Assembly: GCF_033115175.1 (NCBI RefSeq)
Contig: NC_084843.1
Location: 60,428,474-60,492,473 of the forward strand
DNA from: Lepus europaeus
Taxonomy: Eukaryota > Chordata > Mammalia > Lagomorpha > Leporidae
Length of the DNA: 64,000 nt
Reading direction: 5' to 3'
Each line of letters starts with the position of its first letter. The first letter of the stretch is position 1. Shown here one piece after another: positions 45,991-57,325 of this stretch. The position numbers and the translations under genes were made by a program. A model generated the notes under the pieces. That model saw only the letters and a list, made by a program, of their open reading frames with translations. It did not search any database and was not told the origin of the DNA.

Positions 45991-46249
45991 TCTGCCCTGG
46001 GCACAGAAGAGACCGACAGAACTGGCGATGACCACGTTTGGTGCCAGCTCACCAGCCTCAGGCAGCCGGAGCTGGGACAGCTTTCCTGGGGCTCCGAGGG
46101 GCAGCCCAGGCAGTGGGGTCGGGTCCTGCACAATTGAGGCAGGGTCTCACGAGCTGTGGGAGAGAGCTCACATCCCAGCCCCTTCCCCACGACCCCCTGC
46201 CCGCTCCCAGGCCCCCCTGGCACCGCTGCTTACCCAGTCGCTCACCAGG

Positions 46250-46385
46250 CTGACAAGGTCGATAATGCCGCTGCCTGGCAGAGCCGGCGCCGACGTCTTT
46301 ATCAGAGCCAATATTAATTTTCACTAATTAGGAGCTGCCGCTAATGAGCGTCACAGCTAATTTAGCTCATCTATAACCCGGGAAC
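46250..46385. promoter_or_regulatory. AT-rich repeat-free island, candidate enhancer
   Basis: 'ggtcgataatgccgctgcct', 'gtctttatcagagccaatat', 'taattttcactaattaggag', 'ctgccgctaatgagcgtcac', 'agctaatttagctcatctat'. Four TAAT cores, including a palindromic CTAATTAG, lie within 80 bp. It is 0.9 kb from the island at 45140-45345, so the two may form one regulatory cluster. Confidence 0.38.
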
Positions 46386-46689
46386 GGCACTGCTCTTGGG
46401 CCAGGCTCCGAAGTCCAGGATGCTGGCGCCCGCCGCCTCTCCCGCCCCCTCGCCGCAGCACCAGGGGTACCAGCTGCCAATGCAGCCTGCTCCTGCCTGC
46501 CAACCGGCCTGTGTGCTCTGTGGAGGGCCCGGCAGCCTCTGTTGCCAGGAAGCCCCTGCCCCAGGCGGGGCCAGCAGGGCAATCCCACCCGGGGAGGGCT
46601 CAGAGTGTGCACCTACTGGTCCCCAGAGCAGATTTGTACCCAGAGTTGGTCCTGGGAGGCTTCCTTCTTATCAGTGTGCCCTCTGAGGC

Positions 46690-46830
46690 TCAGACTCCAT
46701 TCTAATGCCTCTGCTGCCTCCTCCAGGAAGCCTTCCAAGACCACTTCAACCCATACAGACCTTTCTCCATGGGTCAGACATTGGCAGCTCATCAAGTTCT
46801 GCCTCTGATGGTACTTGCCCTGTTGCTTTC
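46690..46830 (+). mobile_element. L2 LINE fragment
   Basis: 'ctgctgcctcctccaggaag' then 'ccttccaagaccacttcaac' is the common L2 3' motif. Confidence 0.5.
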
Positions 46831-46864
46831 CCCTAGGAGGCAGTGAAGCATGGTGGGCAGAGGT

Positions 46865-46950
46865 GGGCGCTGGGTTCTAGTAACTGTCAGTCGTTAGACC
46901 CCTGCCTCAGTTTCCTCTTGACGTCTGACTCGCAGAGGCACTGTGGGCCC
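46865..46950 (+). mobile_element. MIR SINE fragment
   Basis: 'gacccctgcctcagtttcct' preceded by a degraded core. A similar trace ('gtctcagttttccccatctg' then 'taaaatgggg') occurs at 47180-47210. Confidence 0.55.
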
Positions 46951-47639
46951 GAGAGCCCCGCAGCAGCCGTGATTGTCGCTTTCTTAACCATCCCGCTGCG
47001 CTTGAGGGCCCCGTGCCCAGGGAGTCTGTGCGTCAGCCAGACTCTGCCTCGAGGGGGCTCCGCCGTCCCCACCTCCGTGCCAGGCACAGGCTTTGCTCCA
47101 GGCTGGACCCTGGCTGCTGGCTTGGCCCTCACTGAGGTGTCGGTGGTTGTGGAACGGATGAATGGACCTGACTTCTTCCAAGTCTCAGTTTTCCCCATCT
47201 GTAAAATGGGGCCATGGGCTGCTCCATCTCTGAAGCCCCTCCTGGCTCCTCCATGCTGAGGTCCCGGGAGACCCCAGGTCAGCAGCTGGGAGAAGGTGGG
47301 GCCTCAGCCCCTCACTAACAAGAGAGCAGTGACTCTGCAGGCCCCCCTGGGGGGTGGCTCCCAGTTCTCAGTGAGGCCTGTCTGAGCTGAGCCCTCTCCC
47401 CTCCCCGCCCCTGCCACCTCCCAAGCCAACACACGAAGCCTTGTTCACCTGGCTGTGCCCTCGGGCATGCAATGACAGCCCCAGGAGCAGCCCGGCACTG
47501 CCTGCCTGCCACACGTGAACCGGGGCCGGGGTGAGGCTGGGGGTGGGGAGCAGGTGGCGTGGTGCAGCGGGTGCACCCTCTCCTCCTTGGCTCCGAGCTC
47601 TTGGAGGCCGGGGAGGGCCCGGGAGGGGCGAGGACATCT

Positions 47640-47765
47640 CGTTCGCACTTATCACCTCGCAGCACGACCTTCAGGCCGAGCCGGGTTTGGGGGAAGCGCC
47701 TTCAGGCGTGACAGATTTGCCTATAAATCTTCCGTATTAATGCCCGGTTCCCAAGGTCTGTCATC
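47640..47765. promoter_or_regulatory. Candidate conserved element
   Basis: 'gttcgcacttatcacctcgc', 'cttcaggcgtgacagatttg', 'cctataaatcttccgtatta', 'atgcccggttcccaaggtct'. Unique, with TGACAG and TATTAAT motifs; no repeat match. Confidence 0.27.
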
Positions 47766-48309
47766 GTGTATGGCCACGTGCCGTGGCCCATCCGTCACCG
47801 AGTGGTCCCGCCTCCGCTGGCGGGTTCTGGGCAGCGGTAGAGGGGAAGGAGCGGGGGGGGGGGGGGGGTTGGAGGGGGCAGGCCTGGGGCGCAGGACCCC
47901 AGGGTGCTGGCTGGAATGCAGAGTAGAGAGCCGGGCCCCAAGCCTGCATCCTGCAGCCTGGACGGCGCTGGGGGGTCGTCAGCCTCTGAGCCGGGGGCTC
48001 TGCTTCCAAGCGACTGTGCAGCCTGGGCAGATGGCCTGCCCTCTCTGAACCTGTCTCTGATTTGCAAAGTGAGAGTGTGATTGACAGGACCCCCAGGCCC
48101 CACCCTCTCACTTGGGCACCTCACCAGCTGCTTTCAGCCCTCTGTCTGCTGCTCCGTGCGCTGGGAACTCGGCGTGCTTGCCTCCAGCTGGTGTTGGGGT
48201 GGGGGACGCTTTAGCTAGGGCATCACCATGGTGGGGGTGGGGAGAGCACTTCCTGGCCCCTCCCTCAGGAAAGGCCCACAGTATGGTGCTCCTGTGGCTT
48301 TATCAAAGA

Positions 48310-48558
48310 ATGAGAGACAGACCGAGCTCTTCTGAGTGCTGGTTCCCTCCTCAGATGCCCACAACAGCCAGGGCTGGGCCCGGAGCCAGGAACTCTCCAT
48401 CCGGGTCTCCCACGTGGGTGGCAGGGACCCAGGCACTTGAACCATCGCTGCTGCAGGAAGCGGGAATCAGAAGCGCGCCAAGGCTTGTACCCAGGGCCTC
48501 TGATGTGCACTGTGGAAGTCCTGGTGGCAGCGTCAGCCGCTGCACCGCCTGTGTGCCC
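48310..48558 (-). mobile_element. C-repeat SINE (old subtype)
   Basis: 'gggtctcccacgtgggtggc', 'agggacccaggcacttgaac', 'gcgggaatcagaagcgcgcc', 'ccgctgcaccgcctgtgtgc'. Diverged but with all blocks. Confidence 0.82.
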
Positions 48559-49399
48559 CCACGGCAGCGGCTGGAGGACAGCAGGTGCACCCCACGCTCG
48601 CGAGAGGTGGGTGCTGGGGAGTCCGAGACTCGCGTCAGGAAGGGCCCTCGGCATGTCGAACGCAGTCCTCTCGCCACTGCAGGGACGGCGGAAAGGCACA
48701 GCTGGTGGCAGGGGGGAGGGGAGGCTGTGCCTGCAGCCCCCCACCCCCCCCCCCACCCCGCCATGAGCTCTTGGGGTTCTGTGGGAAGCCTGGCAGCCGA
48801 AGTCACGCTTCAGGTTCAAAGGGAAAATGAGGAGGCCTTCTGGCCCCTCCCCTTTGCTCCTGCTGTGGACTCCAGAGCTTGGCTTTGGATTTCCCCCGTG
48901 AAGTGTGTCACACAGGTGGCCCATGTGCACCGGCGGCCTCCAGGCCCGGGGACTCCTGCAAAGCACACAGGCTGAGTCGCGCGCCCTCCCCTGAGCTGCT
49001 CGCAGTACCCTGGCTTCTCCAGAGCCAGAACGTTCTCTGGGTCGCCGGGGAAGGGGCGGCTGCTTTGGCAGCTAGGAGCCCTGGACATGCCAGGACTGCT
49101 TTAGGCGTGGCCTTGGGGAGCCCTCCCGGGAGCTGCTCTCCCATCCTCCACCGGGGCCTCTAGCGCAGCCCCGACAAGGCCCAGGGCTCCTCCTCCCTCT
49201 CTGCCCGTCCCTTCCTGCTGGGTGACCTCAGGCCCCTGTCTTCAGCTCCTCTCCTCCTCCCTGGGATCTGACCTCAGCCCTGGTGGCTTCAGCCACCGTG
49301 TGCAAGTCCAGACTGATAAGCCACCTCCTGCCCCTCCCTTATCCTGACACACAGCTCCACACGTGTGTGTCCCCCATCTCCTGGTCACTGCTTCAGACT

Positions 49400-49600
49400 C
49401 CCCCTAGAACCCACCTCCTCCAAGTCTTGCAAAATCGAGCCACTGGCTCCTGTTGCCTGAGCCAAGACACTGCATCGCCCGCCTCCTTGTCCTCCCGCCT
49501 GTGTCCTAAGTTGCTAGGTCTTGCTCTTCCTACTTCACAAATATCTCACACTCTGTGTCCCTTTCTCCCTCTGCCGGGCTCTTAGTGCTGAGGGCAGAAT
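49400..49600 (+). mobile_element. L2 LINE fragment
   Basis: 'gcctgtgtcctaagttgcta', 'cctacttcacaaatatctca', 'cactctgtgtccctttctcc' resemble the L2 region upstream of its 3' end. Flanking 49190-49400 may also belong. Confidence 0.5.
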
Positions 49601-49778
49601 TAGAAAATCCCTAGCACTCGCACCACGTCTGTCTTGTCCTGGGGCCGGGTCAGACATCACTAGTCAATTGCCCTCTTCCTCTTCTCCACATGATATTGCA
49701 GCAGCCATGACCAGTCTATCAGAACTGGCAACCAGATGAAAGGAATCTGCAGTCCACAGCCTCACTTTGGTAATAACC

Positions 49779-49888
49779 TCTCAAATGGCCGCAATGGCCA
49801 AAGCTGGGCCTGTCCAAAGCCAGGAGCCTCTTCTGTGTCTCCCATGTGAGTGGCAGGGGCTCAAGGACTTGGGCCATCTTCCCCTGAT
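49779..49888 (-). mobile_element. Truncated C-repeat SINE
   Basis: 'ctcaaatggccgcaatggcc', 'gccaggagcctcttctgtgt', 'ctcaaggacttgggccatct'. Both ends are lost. Confidence 0.8.
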
Positions 49889-49899
49889 TTTCACCTGTG

Positions 49900-50050
49900 T
49901 TTCCCCACTAAGTCCTCAAAATGGCCCTGAGAAGCAGGAATGTTTGTCCCTGTTCTGTAATGAGGCTCAGAGAGGGCAATTGCCTAGCTCAGTGTCACAC
50001 AGTAATAAGTAAAAGAGACAGGGCTCAAACCCAGGGACAGCTGTCTCCCA
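49900..50050 (-). mobile_element. MIR SINE fragment
   Basis: 'aagtcctcaaaatggccctg', 'aatgaggctcagagagggca', 'gctcagtgtcacacagtaat', 'acagggctcaaacccaggga' are antisense MIR blocks in order. Confidence 0.88.
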
Positions 50051-50109
50051 AATTCCCCCACTTGTCTCTTTCCTACACTGGTCTCTAACCTGCCCACATA
50101 CAGAGAGGG

Positions 50110-50367
50110 GAGGCAGGGCTGGTGCCGTGGGTGTGGGGGTGGCAGGGCTGGTACTGTAGGTGCGGGGGTGGGCAAGGCTGGTGCCATGGGTGTGGGGGGG
50201 CAGGGCTGGTACCATGGGTGCAGGGGTGGGCAGGGCTCGTGCCGTGGGTGCGGGGGGGGCAGGGCTGGTACCATGGGTATGGGGGGGAGGGCTGGTACCA
50301 TGGGTGCAGGGGTGGCAGGGCTGGTGCCGTGGGTTCAGGGGGAGGCAGGGCTGGTGCCGTGGGTTCC
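50110..50367 (+). repeat. G-rich 28-30 bp minisatellite, about nine units
   Basis: Unit like GGCAGGGCTGGTGCCGTGGG plus TGTGGGGGT; units begin near 50113, 50142, 50172, 50201, 50231, 50259, 50287, 50315 and 50345. Alternating GTGCCGTG and GTACCATG variants suggest a higher-order pattern. Each unit carries G runs, giving G-quadruplex potential on the + strand. Confidence 0.93.
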
Positions 50368-50602
50368 TGTGCTCTTTCTCGCATGCTCTCCCTCCTTTCT
50401 CTTGGGGTGAATCTGTGAGAGTGGGAGTGGGCAGAGCAGGCGCTGGGACCAAGGGCAGCCCTGTCCCCTACAGGGCACTTTGGTGAGGGGCATGGTGGGT
50501 TCAGAGGGACCCTGACCAGCTCTCCTGAGCTAGGAAAGCTCCCCTGCTTCTGTGAGTGCCAGAAATTCCACCATTCGAGAGCCGTTCCTTTGGGTCTTTT
50601 TT

Positions 50603-50956
50603 CTTTTTCTTTTTTTTTTTTTTTAATTTTTGACAGGCAGAGTGGACAGTGAGAGAGAGACAGAGAGAAAGGTCTTCCTTTTGCCATTGGTTCACCCTCC
50701 AATGGCCGCCGCGGTAGCGCGCTGCGGCCGGCGCACCGCGCTGTTCCGATGGCAGGAGCCAGGTGCTTCTCCTGGTCTCCCATGGGGTGCAGAGCCCAAA
50801 CACTTGGGCCGTCCTCCACTGCACTCCCTGGCCACAGCAGAGAGCTGGCCTGGAAGAGGGGCAGCCGGGACAGGATCGGTGCCCCGACCGGGACTAGAAC
50901 CCGGTGTGCCGGCGCCGCAAGGCGGAGGATTAGCCTGTTGAGCCACGGCGCCGGCC
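50603..50956 (-). mobile_element. C-repeat SINE (younger CSINE), full length
   Basis: Antisense and close to consensus: 'ttgccattggttcaccctcc', 'aatggccgccgcggtagcgc', 'ccgaccgggactagaacccg', ending 'gagccacggcgccggcc'. A perfect 13-bp duplication TCCTTTGGGTCTT flanks it (50586-50598 and 50957-50969). Confidence 0.96.
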
Positions 50957-51424
50957 TCCTTTGGGTCTTGTAACTGGACTTTCCTAAACACACAGTGACC
51001 TGGGGAGCCTCAAGCTTAAGGGGCAGTGGGGTCATGAGTCTCGTGAGGGTCTGTCGGGTGTCAGGAAGGTGGGGGAGCCGAGGTGAGGTGGTGCCAGGTG
51101 TGGGCGGGGTCCAGGCAGGGAAGGAAGCACACAGTGTCGTGAGCCAGGTGTGTGTCTGGGCGGGGCTATACGCAGGCAGCTGCGTTATGACAGGTCGGGA
51201 CTCAGCAGAGTGAGATCTCCTTGCTGTGCACACAGAATGCATGTTGGGTGACTCTGGGCACCTGCCTGCCGCCTGGGGCTTCTGTCTTGGGCCCCCGCCA
51301 CCATCTCAACACCACGCCTCCTGCATGTAGTGCAGCAAGGGGAGGGAGAGGACGCCCCGCCCCTCCACACTGCAGCCCCTTCTTCCTGCAACTCAGCAGC
51401 CAGACCCAGCGCCGGGCTCTGCTG

Positions 51425-51645
51425 AATGCCAGGGGTCATGGGAATGTGGGGGAGTGTGATACAGTCAGGGGAGGCTCCAAGGAGGAGGCGGCGTTGGAGC
51501 TGAGCCATGAGGGCCAACTTGGATGCAAGGAGACAGGCACTTCCTGATGATGGGGGCAGAGCAGCAGAGGCACGGAGCAGGGAGGGGCTTGAGCCTGTGT
51601 GGGGCACGGTGGGCGTGGGCATCTCAGAGGCACCGATGCTGTGAG
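51425..51645. mobile_element. Ancient LINE-type fragment
   Basis: 'ggggaggctccaaggaggag', 'cggcgttggagctgagccat' and 'gcagagcagcagaggcacgg' follow the same order as the fragment at 22390-22520. Family uncertain. Confidence 0.4.
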
Positions 51646-53732
51646 AGGGAAAGGTCAGGGTCAGGATGCTGGCGGAGGGAGGGCTGTGGGAGCCGGACTG
51701 AGTGCAGGGGGCTGGGGGGGAAGACTTGTGTGGGGCAGGTCGTGGCGTGGCCCTGACAGCGCTGGCTGGGGGTTGGCGGTCGGAGTGACCGCGGAGGAAG
51801 ATGCCACAGGCTCCAGGGTGGCTGCTGGCTTCTGCGCTTTGGAGCTGGCGGGGAGTGTTGCCTTCTGGGCAGGAAGATGGGATGCCATTATAGACACGCG
51901 GGGTTGAGTACCCAAGTGCACCTGTTAGCATGGCTTTGTACAAACCTGCAGCTCAACTGCTCGGGAGCGTGGGCTGGAGTGGGGGGCCTCTGAGGAGCCC
52001 CATCACAGTCCAGCGGTGCCAGGTGGCAGCCCTGGTCCCTTGATTGGAGGCCTGGAACTGGGCTCAGCTTGTGGGTGTGCTGGCTTCCCCCAGCCCTACC
52101 TGAGGCCTCCCTCAAAGCAGGGGATAAGTAAACCCATTAGAAGGGAGAGAGTTAAGCTGGGGGGCAGCTGGGATGGGGGAGCGGTGGGCGCCGTGAGCGA
52201 GGGCTTACCAGGAAGGGGTGTGTGGCAAGCAGCCAGCGGCCGACTCCCAGCCACCCTTGGGAGTTAGCAGGCAGGGAAGGGGGCCCAGGCTGGGGGGAGG
52301 GTCAGTGTGGCCCCTCTGCCTGCCGGGGGGCCCTGAGCTGCCACTTCCCTCCCCTTGGGTGGCAGGGGGCAGACAGTGTGGTCTCTGCCGGCCCCTGACC
52401 AAACAGTAGGCGCGGGGAGGAAAACTTTTAGGAGCTGGAAGCTGGGAGCTGCCAGAGAGCGCGGCGGGAGGAGAGGACTCCTGGGATCTGTCCCTCCTGT
52501 GTGGTTCCTACCTGAGCCGTGCGCTGGGCAGCTTGGGCCGCCCCCACCCCCACCCCCACCCCCAGAGCCCAGTCTGAGGCCCACGTGGGGAGGGGCCTGC
52601 GGGGCAGCCCCAGGCCTGGCTGAGCGTGCTCCTCACACCTGCACCGGCTGAATGAGCGCCCGCCAGCCTGCAGCCTGGGCCCGGGAGGCAGCGTGGTGCC
52701 GAGGGGTGCTGGGAGGGCTGCTGGGAGTCCTGTCACCCCCTCCCCAGAGGAGCTGGAGGGCTTGATCCAGGCCTGGCATCCCCGTTCCGCGTGTCTCCCA
52801 CATCCACGGCCTCCAGCCCCTGCCGGGCTAAGCCCCTTCCCGCCTGCTCATCCGCCCCTCGCTTTCCTTGGTCTCTTCCTCTCTGCCTTTCTCTCTCGGC
52901 CTCTCCTCCTCTCCTGTCTCCTCCTCTCCTCTGGCCGTGAGCTTCCAAAGCAGACACTGCTGACACGAAGGACCCCAGCCCGGCTCCCTTGCACATCTGC
53001 CCCTCCTGCCTGGGAGGGAGGGGCCTCGCCACCTCTTCCCTCAGCCACAGGCTGCTTGGAAGCCATGCTTGCGGTGTGGGGCTTGGGGCCACTCAGGCGG
53101 GAGGGGGCGGGCAGGAAGAGGGGGCTGCTCCTGGGCTGCAGGGACCCTGCAGGGGGCTGGGGGGCTGAGGCCAGAGGATCACTCCTGCCGCCGGGGGCCT
53201 CGTGTTTGTTCCCGACCTCTGACCTGCGCAGGCACAGATCTGGAGGAAGCAGAGCGAGCCGGTGGTGTCCGGCACCTGAGGAGCCCCGGGGACCCCAGTA
53301 GGGACATCTTGTTTGGCCCTGTGTTTTCTGATGGTTGAAGGCGAAAGGGAGCCCCGCCTGGTGCTGCCTGGCCTTGCACCCAGGAATGTGCAGGGCAGGC
53401 TTTCTCCCTGGAGTGCCACTCCAGCCGGAGTCCTTCACCTGGGTCCTAGGACAGAGGACACCGAGGAGCATGGGCGACGCTCCCTTCGGACTCGGCGGCC
53501 CACCCTGGCCTCACCGCGCAGGGCTGGAGTCCCTCAGCTTGATACACTGCCACCCTCCCAGCCTGAGCCCTCCCGCAGCCAGGGCAGGTCCCCCAAAACC
53601 TCTGGTGGGGGTGGGGGCTGAGCTCTGCAGGGGCCGGGGCCGCTGGCATCGAGTCTGCAAGTGGCGGTCCGTGTTTTCACTCCCGGGTGTCTGTGCCCCT
53701 GCGTCCCAGCTGAGTCTCAGCCCTGCCACTCA

Positions 53733-54056
53733 TCTTTTTTTTTTTTTTTTTAATTTTGTGTTTATTTGCTTGAGAAAGTTACAGACAGAGGGAAAGACAG
53801 AGAGAAAGGGGTCTTCCATCCGTTGGTTCACTCCCCAAAATGGCCATTGCACCAATCTGAAGCCAGGGGCCAGGAGCTTCTTCCGGGTCTCCCACATGGG
53901 TGCAGGGGCTTAAGGACTTGGGTCATCTTCTACTGCTTTCAGAGGCCATCGCCAAGAGTTGGATCAGAAGTGGCACAGTCGGGACTAGAACCAGTGCCCA
54001 TGTGGGATGCCAGCACTGCAGGGGAAGGCTTAACCCACTATGCCACAGCGCCGGCC
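53733..54056 (-). mobile_element. C-repeat SINE (older CSINE), full length
   Basis: From an 18-T run to 'actatgccacagcgccggcc'. Body blocks are complete, with small deletions in the mid-region ('attgcaccaatctgaagcca'). Confidence 0.92.
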
Positions 54057-54274
54057 TCCTGGCCCTCATCTTGCTCCCCTGCCTGCCCTGTCCCCAGCCT
54101 CCACAGGAGCCCAGGGGTGCCCCACCCCTCCTCCCCTCTGGCACCCTCTCCCTGCCTCTTGCTCCCATGGGCGAGTTTACCTTATTAGCTGTGAGGACGG
54201 GACAGGGGAGAAGCTCCTGTCCTCAGCCTCCTTGTGGTTAGCCGATGCACTTCCCCCAGGGGCTCTGTGGCAGG

Positions 54275-54335
54275 TGCAGCCACTGTGCCCATTCTGCAGG
54301 TGAGGACACTGAGGCATGGAGAGTCAAGTCCTGGG
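54275..54335 (-). mobile_element. MIR SINE fragment
   Basis: 'cccattctgcaggtgaggac' then 'actgaggcatggagag' is the antisense 3' motif only. Confidence 0.6.
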
Positions 54336-54674
54336 GCTGGGGCCTGGTGAAGCAAGTGCCGTCTGTTGACGCGTATCTCACATGCATCTGTGTTTCCGCA
54401 GTCGCTGTCCCGCGCACACGCGCGTGTACAGATCAGGACATGCATGTATGCACACACACATACCCTCTCACACGCAGTTTAATATTCCCACTGCCGCAGC
54501 TCTGGACCAAGGCTCTGGCTCCATCCTCCGGCTGGAAATCGTGGTCCTGGGACGTTCGAGGCAGCCACGCCTCCCCGGACCAGGGTGCAGTGTGGTCCCA
54601 GGGCCGTCCCTGGGCGTGGGGGCAAGGGCCCCACTCCTCGCGGGTGGGAGGAGGCGGGAGCAGCCGGGCGCTCT

Positions 54675-54785
54675 TAGACGTCTCTCCACGTCGTCCTCAT
54701 TAATAACCGTAATGCCAGCATCACTCGCTCTTAAATAGCCTCATTCATCAACAAGCAATTTGCCGTGGCGAGGTGGCAGGGACGA
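54675..54785. promoter_or_regulatory. AT-rich repeat-free island, candidate conserved element
   Basis: 'cgtcctcattaataaccgta', 'atgccagcatcactcgctct', 'taaatagcctcattcatcaa', 'caagcaatttgccgtggcga'. Unique, with ATTAAT and a MEF2-like TTAAATAG. Confidence 0.27.
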
Positions 54786-55284
54786 AGATAAGCAGACGGG
54801 GCCGGGGTGCTTGCAAGACACCTGCCAAGTATCTGTCCCTCTCCTCCTCCATCTCCCTGGGAGCAGGCGGGGCGCGGCGCTACTTGGCCCTGACTCGGGC
54901 TCTCAGGATCCCCTCTGCGTCCTGCCGCAGAGTGGTGCCGGGCAGGAGCGGCTGCTGGTGAGGCCCCGGCCTTCCCTGTACCCCAGGCCTGTGTGGCCCC
55001 CCCAGGGTGGGGGGCACTCTGCCTCACAGCGCTTTCTCCTAGCGCAGGACTGAGAGGCAGGAGGTCAGCACCTGGCTCCACTAGGTCACCTCCAGGCAGT
55101 GACCTTGGGAGCACCTATGGCCCCCCACGGCGGCATCTGCACTCGTTGGCAGTGACGGTGGCAGCCCTGTCTGGTGTCTGATTTACGTGGCAGGTGGCAT
55201 CGAGGGCAAGGCACTTCCTGGGCTCTGTGCTGTTAAGGCTGTTCCCTCCTGATCCTGGCTTGCTGGGGTTTTGTTACACACGCA

Positions 55285-55370
55285 TGTCCATCTCCTCATC
55301 CATGCTGATGGTCTCCTTGTCTACAAAACGGGGACCCAGTGGCCATCGCGAGGACCGAGTGCATCGTCTG
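55285..55370 (+). mobile_element. MIR SINE fragment
   Basis: 'ggtctccttgtctacaaaac' then 'ggggacccagtggcc' followed by 'aggaccgagtgcatcg' match the MIR 3' part. Confidence 0.55.
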
Positions 55371-56999
55371 CGCCATGGTCACACTGACAAGCCGCATCGC
55401 TCAGGGGTGCCCTCGGCTGCAAGGCGACCAGCCGGCCACGGTATCGGCAAACAGAAAGAAGCCCGAGCTTGGTGGCAGCAGCACTGGTTGATTCTGACAA
55501 TGAATGACCCCATCAGGGACGCTGGTCGTGCCTGTCTGTCACAGTGCTTCCTGCACCTTGCAGGCAGGAGCAAGGGCCAGGAGCCTGAAGCTCTTCCCGC
55601 ACACTGGCCAGAGCCAGCCAGGGGCGTGAGGGGCTCCTCTGCGTCAGCCCAGCCTCCCTCCATCTCCCGCAGCCAGGAGAGGGTCCCGCCTGCCTGGGGT
55701 CGCGGGCTGCCCACTGGGGTTGTGTGGGCTGAGGAGCAGCGTGGGGGCGGCCAGCGGTTCTGGGTGCCAGGGCTGGTTTGGAGGCTGATGCTGTGGACCC
55801 TACATGAACAGGAGGTGTCTGGCCTTCTCACACAGGGATGCATGGGCCCACGCTGCTCCCCAGGAGGCCAGAGACAAGTCCGGCCCCCGTTCCTGGGGGA
55901 CTGGCTGTATTTGGCAATGGGACGGGGAAAGACGGCATTTTCCGTGGAGTGAGCAGGAGCGCGTCGGGGCCTGGAGCGCAGGGTTTACGCGGATTTGCCG
56001 TGCAGGAGCTCGGGCAACACCTGCTGAGTGCAGAAATGGGCAAGTGAAGGGAGAAACAAATAAAATGGTGCCCTGAGGCTTGGTCTCCAGGGCCTGCTCC
56101 ATTCCAGAAATGCATGTTCCCTGCTCCACATCTAGAGAGACCTTGGAGGGCATCGCTGAATTAGCAGGTTATTTGGTGCAGACCCCAGCTCTCTCTGAGA
56201 GTACAGAGGAGAGGTGGGCAATGGCGTATGTGACCATCAGGGAAGGCTTCCTGGAGGAGGAGGAGGACCTTGGGCTAGGGCAGTTGGGATGGGAGTTTGT
56301 TTTTGTGGATGGGCCAGCCTGGCGCTGAGGGCAAGGGGAGGGGATTGCAGTGGGATACCTGACAGGAGCTCTAGCACAGGCCACGTGGCGTAAGGCGGCG
56401 TCGCTGTCCAGCAGGGCTTCCCCACGGGTGTCTCTCACCGCCTCCTGCAGAGTAGGACAGTGAGTCCTTGTTCGATGCAGATGCGAAGCTCACAGCCCCC
56501 GCCCCACGGCCCGCTGTGAACGCCATGGGTCAAACTCCAGCGCTCACGCTCGGACCGCTTCTCCTCTCTCGTCTGTGGGCCGGCCTCCCAGCTGCAGATC
56601 TGTGCTCAGGAGGGCTGTGGGGTGCAGGGGCAGAGACGCGAGGGCTGCGCTCTGGGAGGGGAAGACCGAGCCAGGGCGAGGGGGCCTCCGCAGCCCCCCC
56701 CCCAGCCTCTCTCTGGACACAGATGGCCCCGGGAGGGCGTGTCCTCTGTGCCCCTCCCCACCTCCTCTCTCACCCCGCCCCCACTCCAGCGGAGCCTCTG
56801 AGTCAAGTGCACGCCCTTTCCTCCCTCAGAAGTCCACTGATAGAGCCTCACTCCGGGCAGCAGAACCACCAGTCTGCCAAGAAGTTACTCACAGCTCTGT
56901 ACATGTGTGTGTGCGGGTGTGTGTACATGTATGTTTACCGACTGCTTCAAAAGTCTAAAAACGGAATTAAAGGAAGATTTATCGGGGCAGGTGTAGTGG

Positions 57000-57325
57000 T
57001 GGGGCGGGTGTTGTGGTGCGGTAGGTTAAGCTACCATGCAGATATCTGTAACCCGTATCAGAGTGCCTGGCTCAATTCCCAGCTCCTCTGTGCCTCCACT
57101 CCAGCTTCCTGCTAACGTGCCTGGGAGGCCACGAAGGAAAGCCCAAGCACTTGGGCCCCTGCCACCCATGTGAGAGACCCGGGTGGAGTTCCTGGCTCCC
57201 AACTACGCCTGGCCCAGCCCTGGCTGTTGCGGCCATTTGGGGAGTGAACCAAAGGATGGAAGATCTTTCTCTGTCTCTCTCTCTCTGTAACTCTGTCTTT
57301 TGAATAATTAAATAAATCCTTTTTT
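57000..57325 (+). mobile_element. C-repeat SINE (old subtype)
   Basis: Sense copy: 'gggcgggtgttgtggtgcgg', 'taggttaagctaccatgcag', 'tggctcaattcccagctcct', 'tggggagtgaaccaaaggat', ending 'aattaaataaatcctttttt'. It joins tail-to-tail with the next copy. Confidence 0.9.

Noticed and set aside
50110..50367. CRISPR-like regular repeats
   Set aside because: Units are contiguous tandem copies without unique spacers, in a mammalian intron.
50085..51242. 385-residue reverse-strand frame
   Set aside because: It crosses a CSINE and the 28-30 bp minisatellite; the repeated Pro-Ala motif is the minisatellite unit, not a protein domain.
55194..55952. 252-residue + strand frame
   Set aside because: It overlaps a MIR fragment, has no domain and reads like GC-rich intron.
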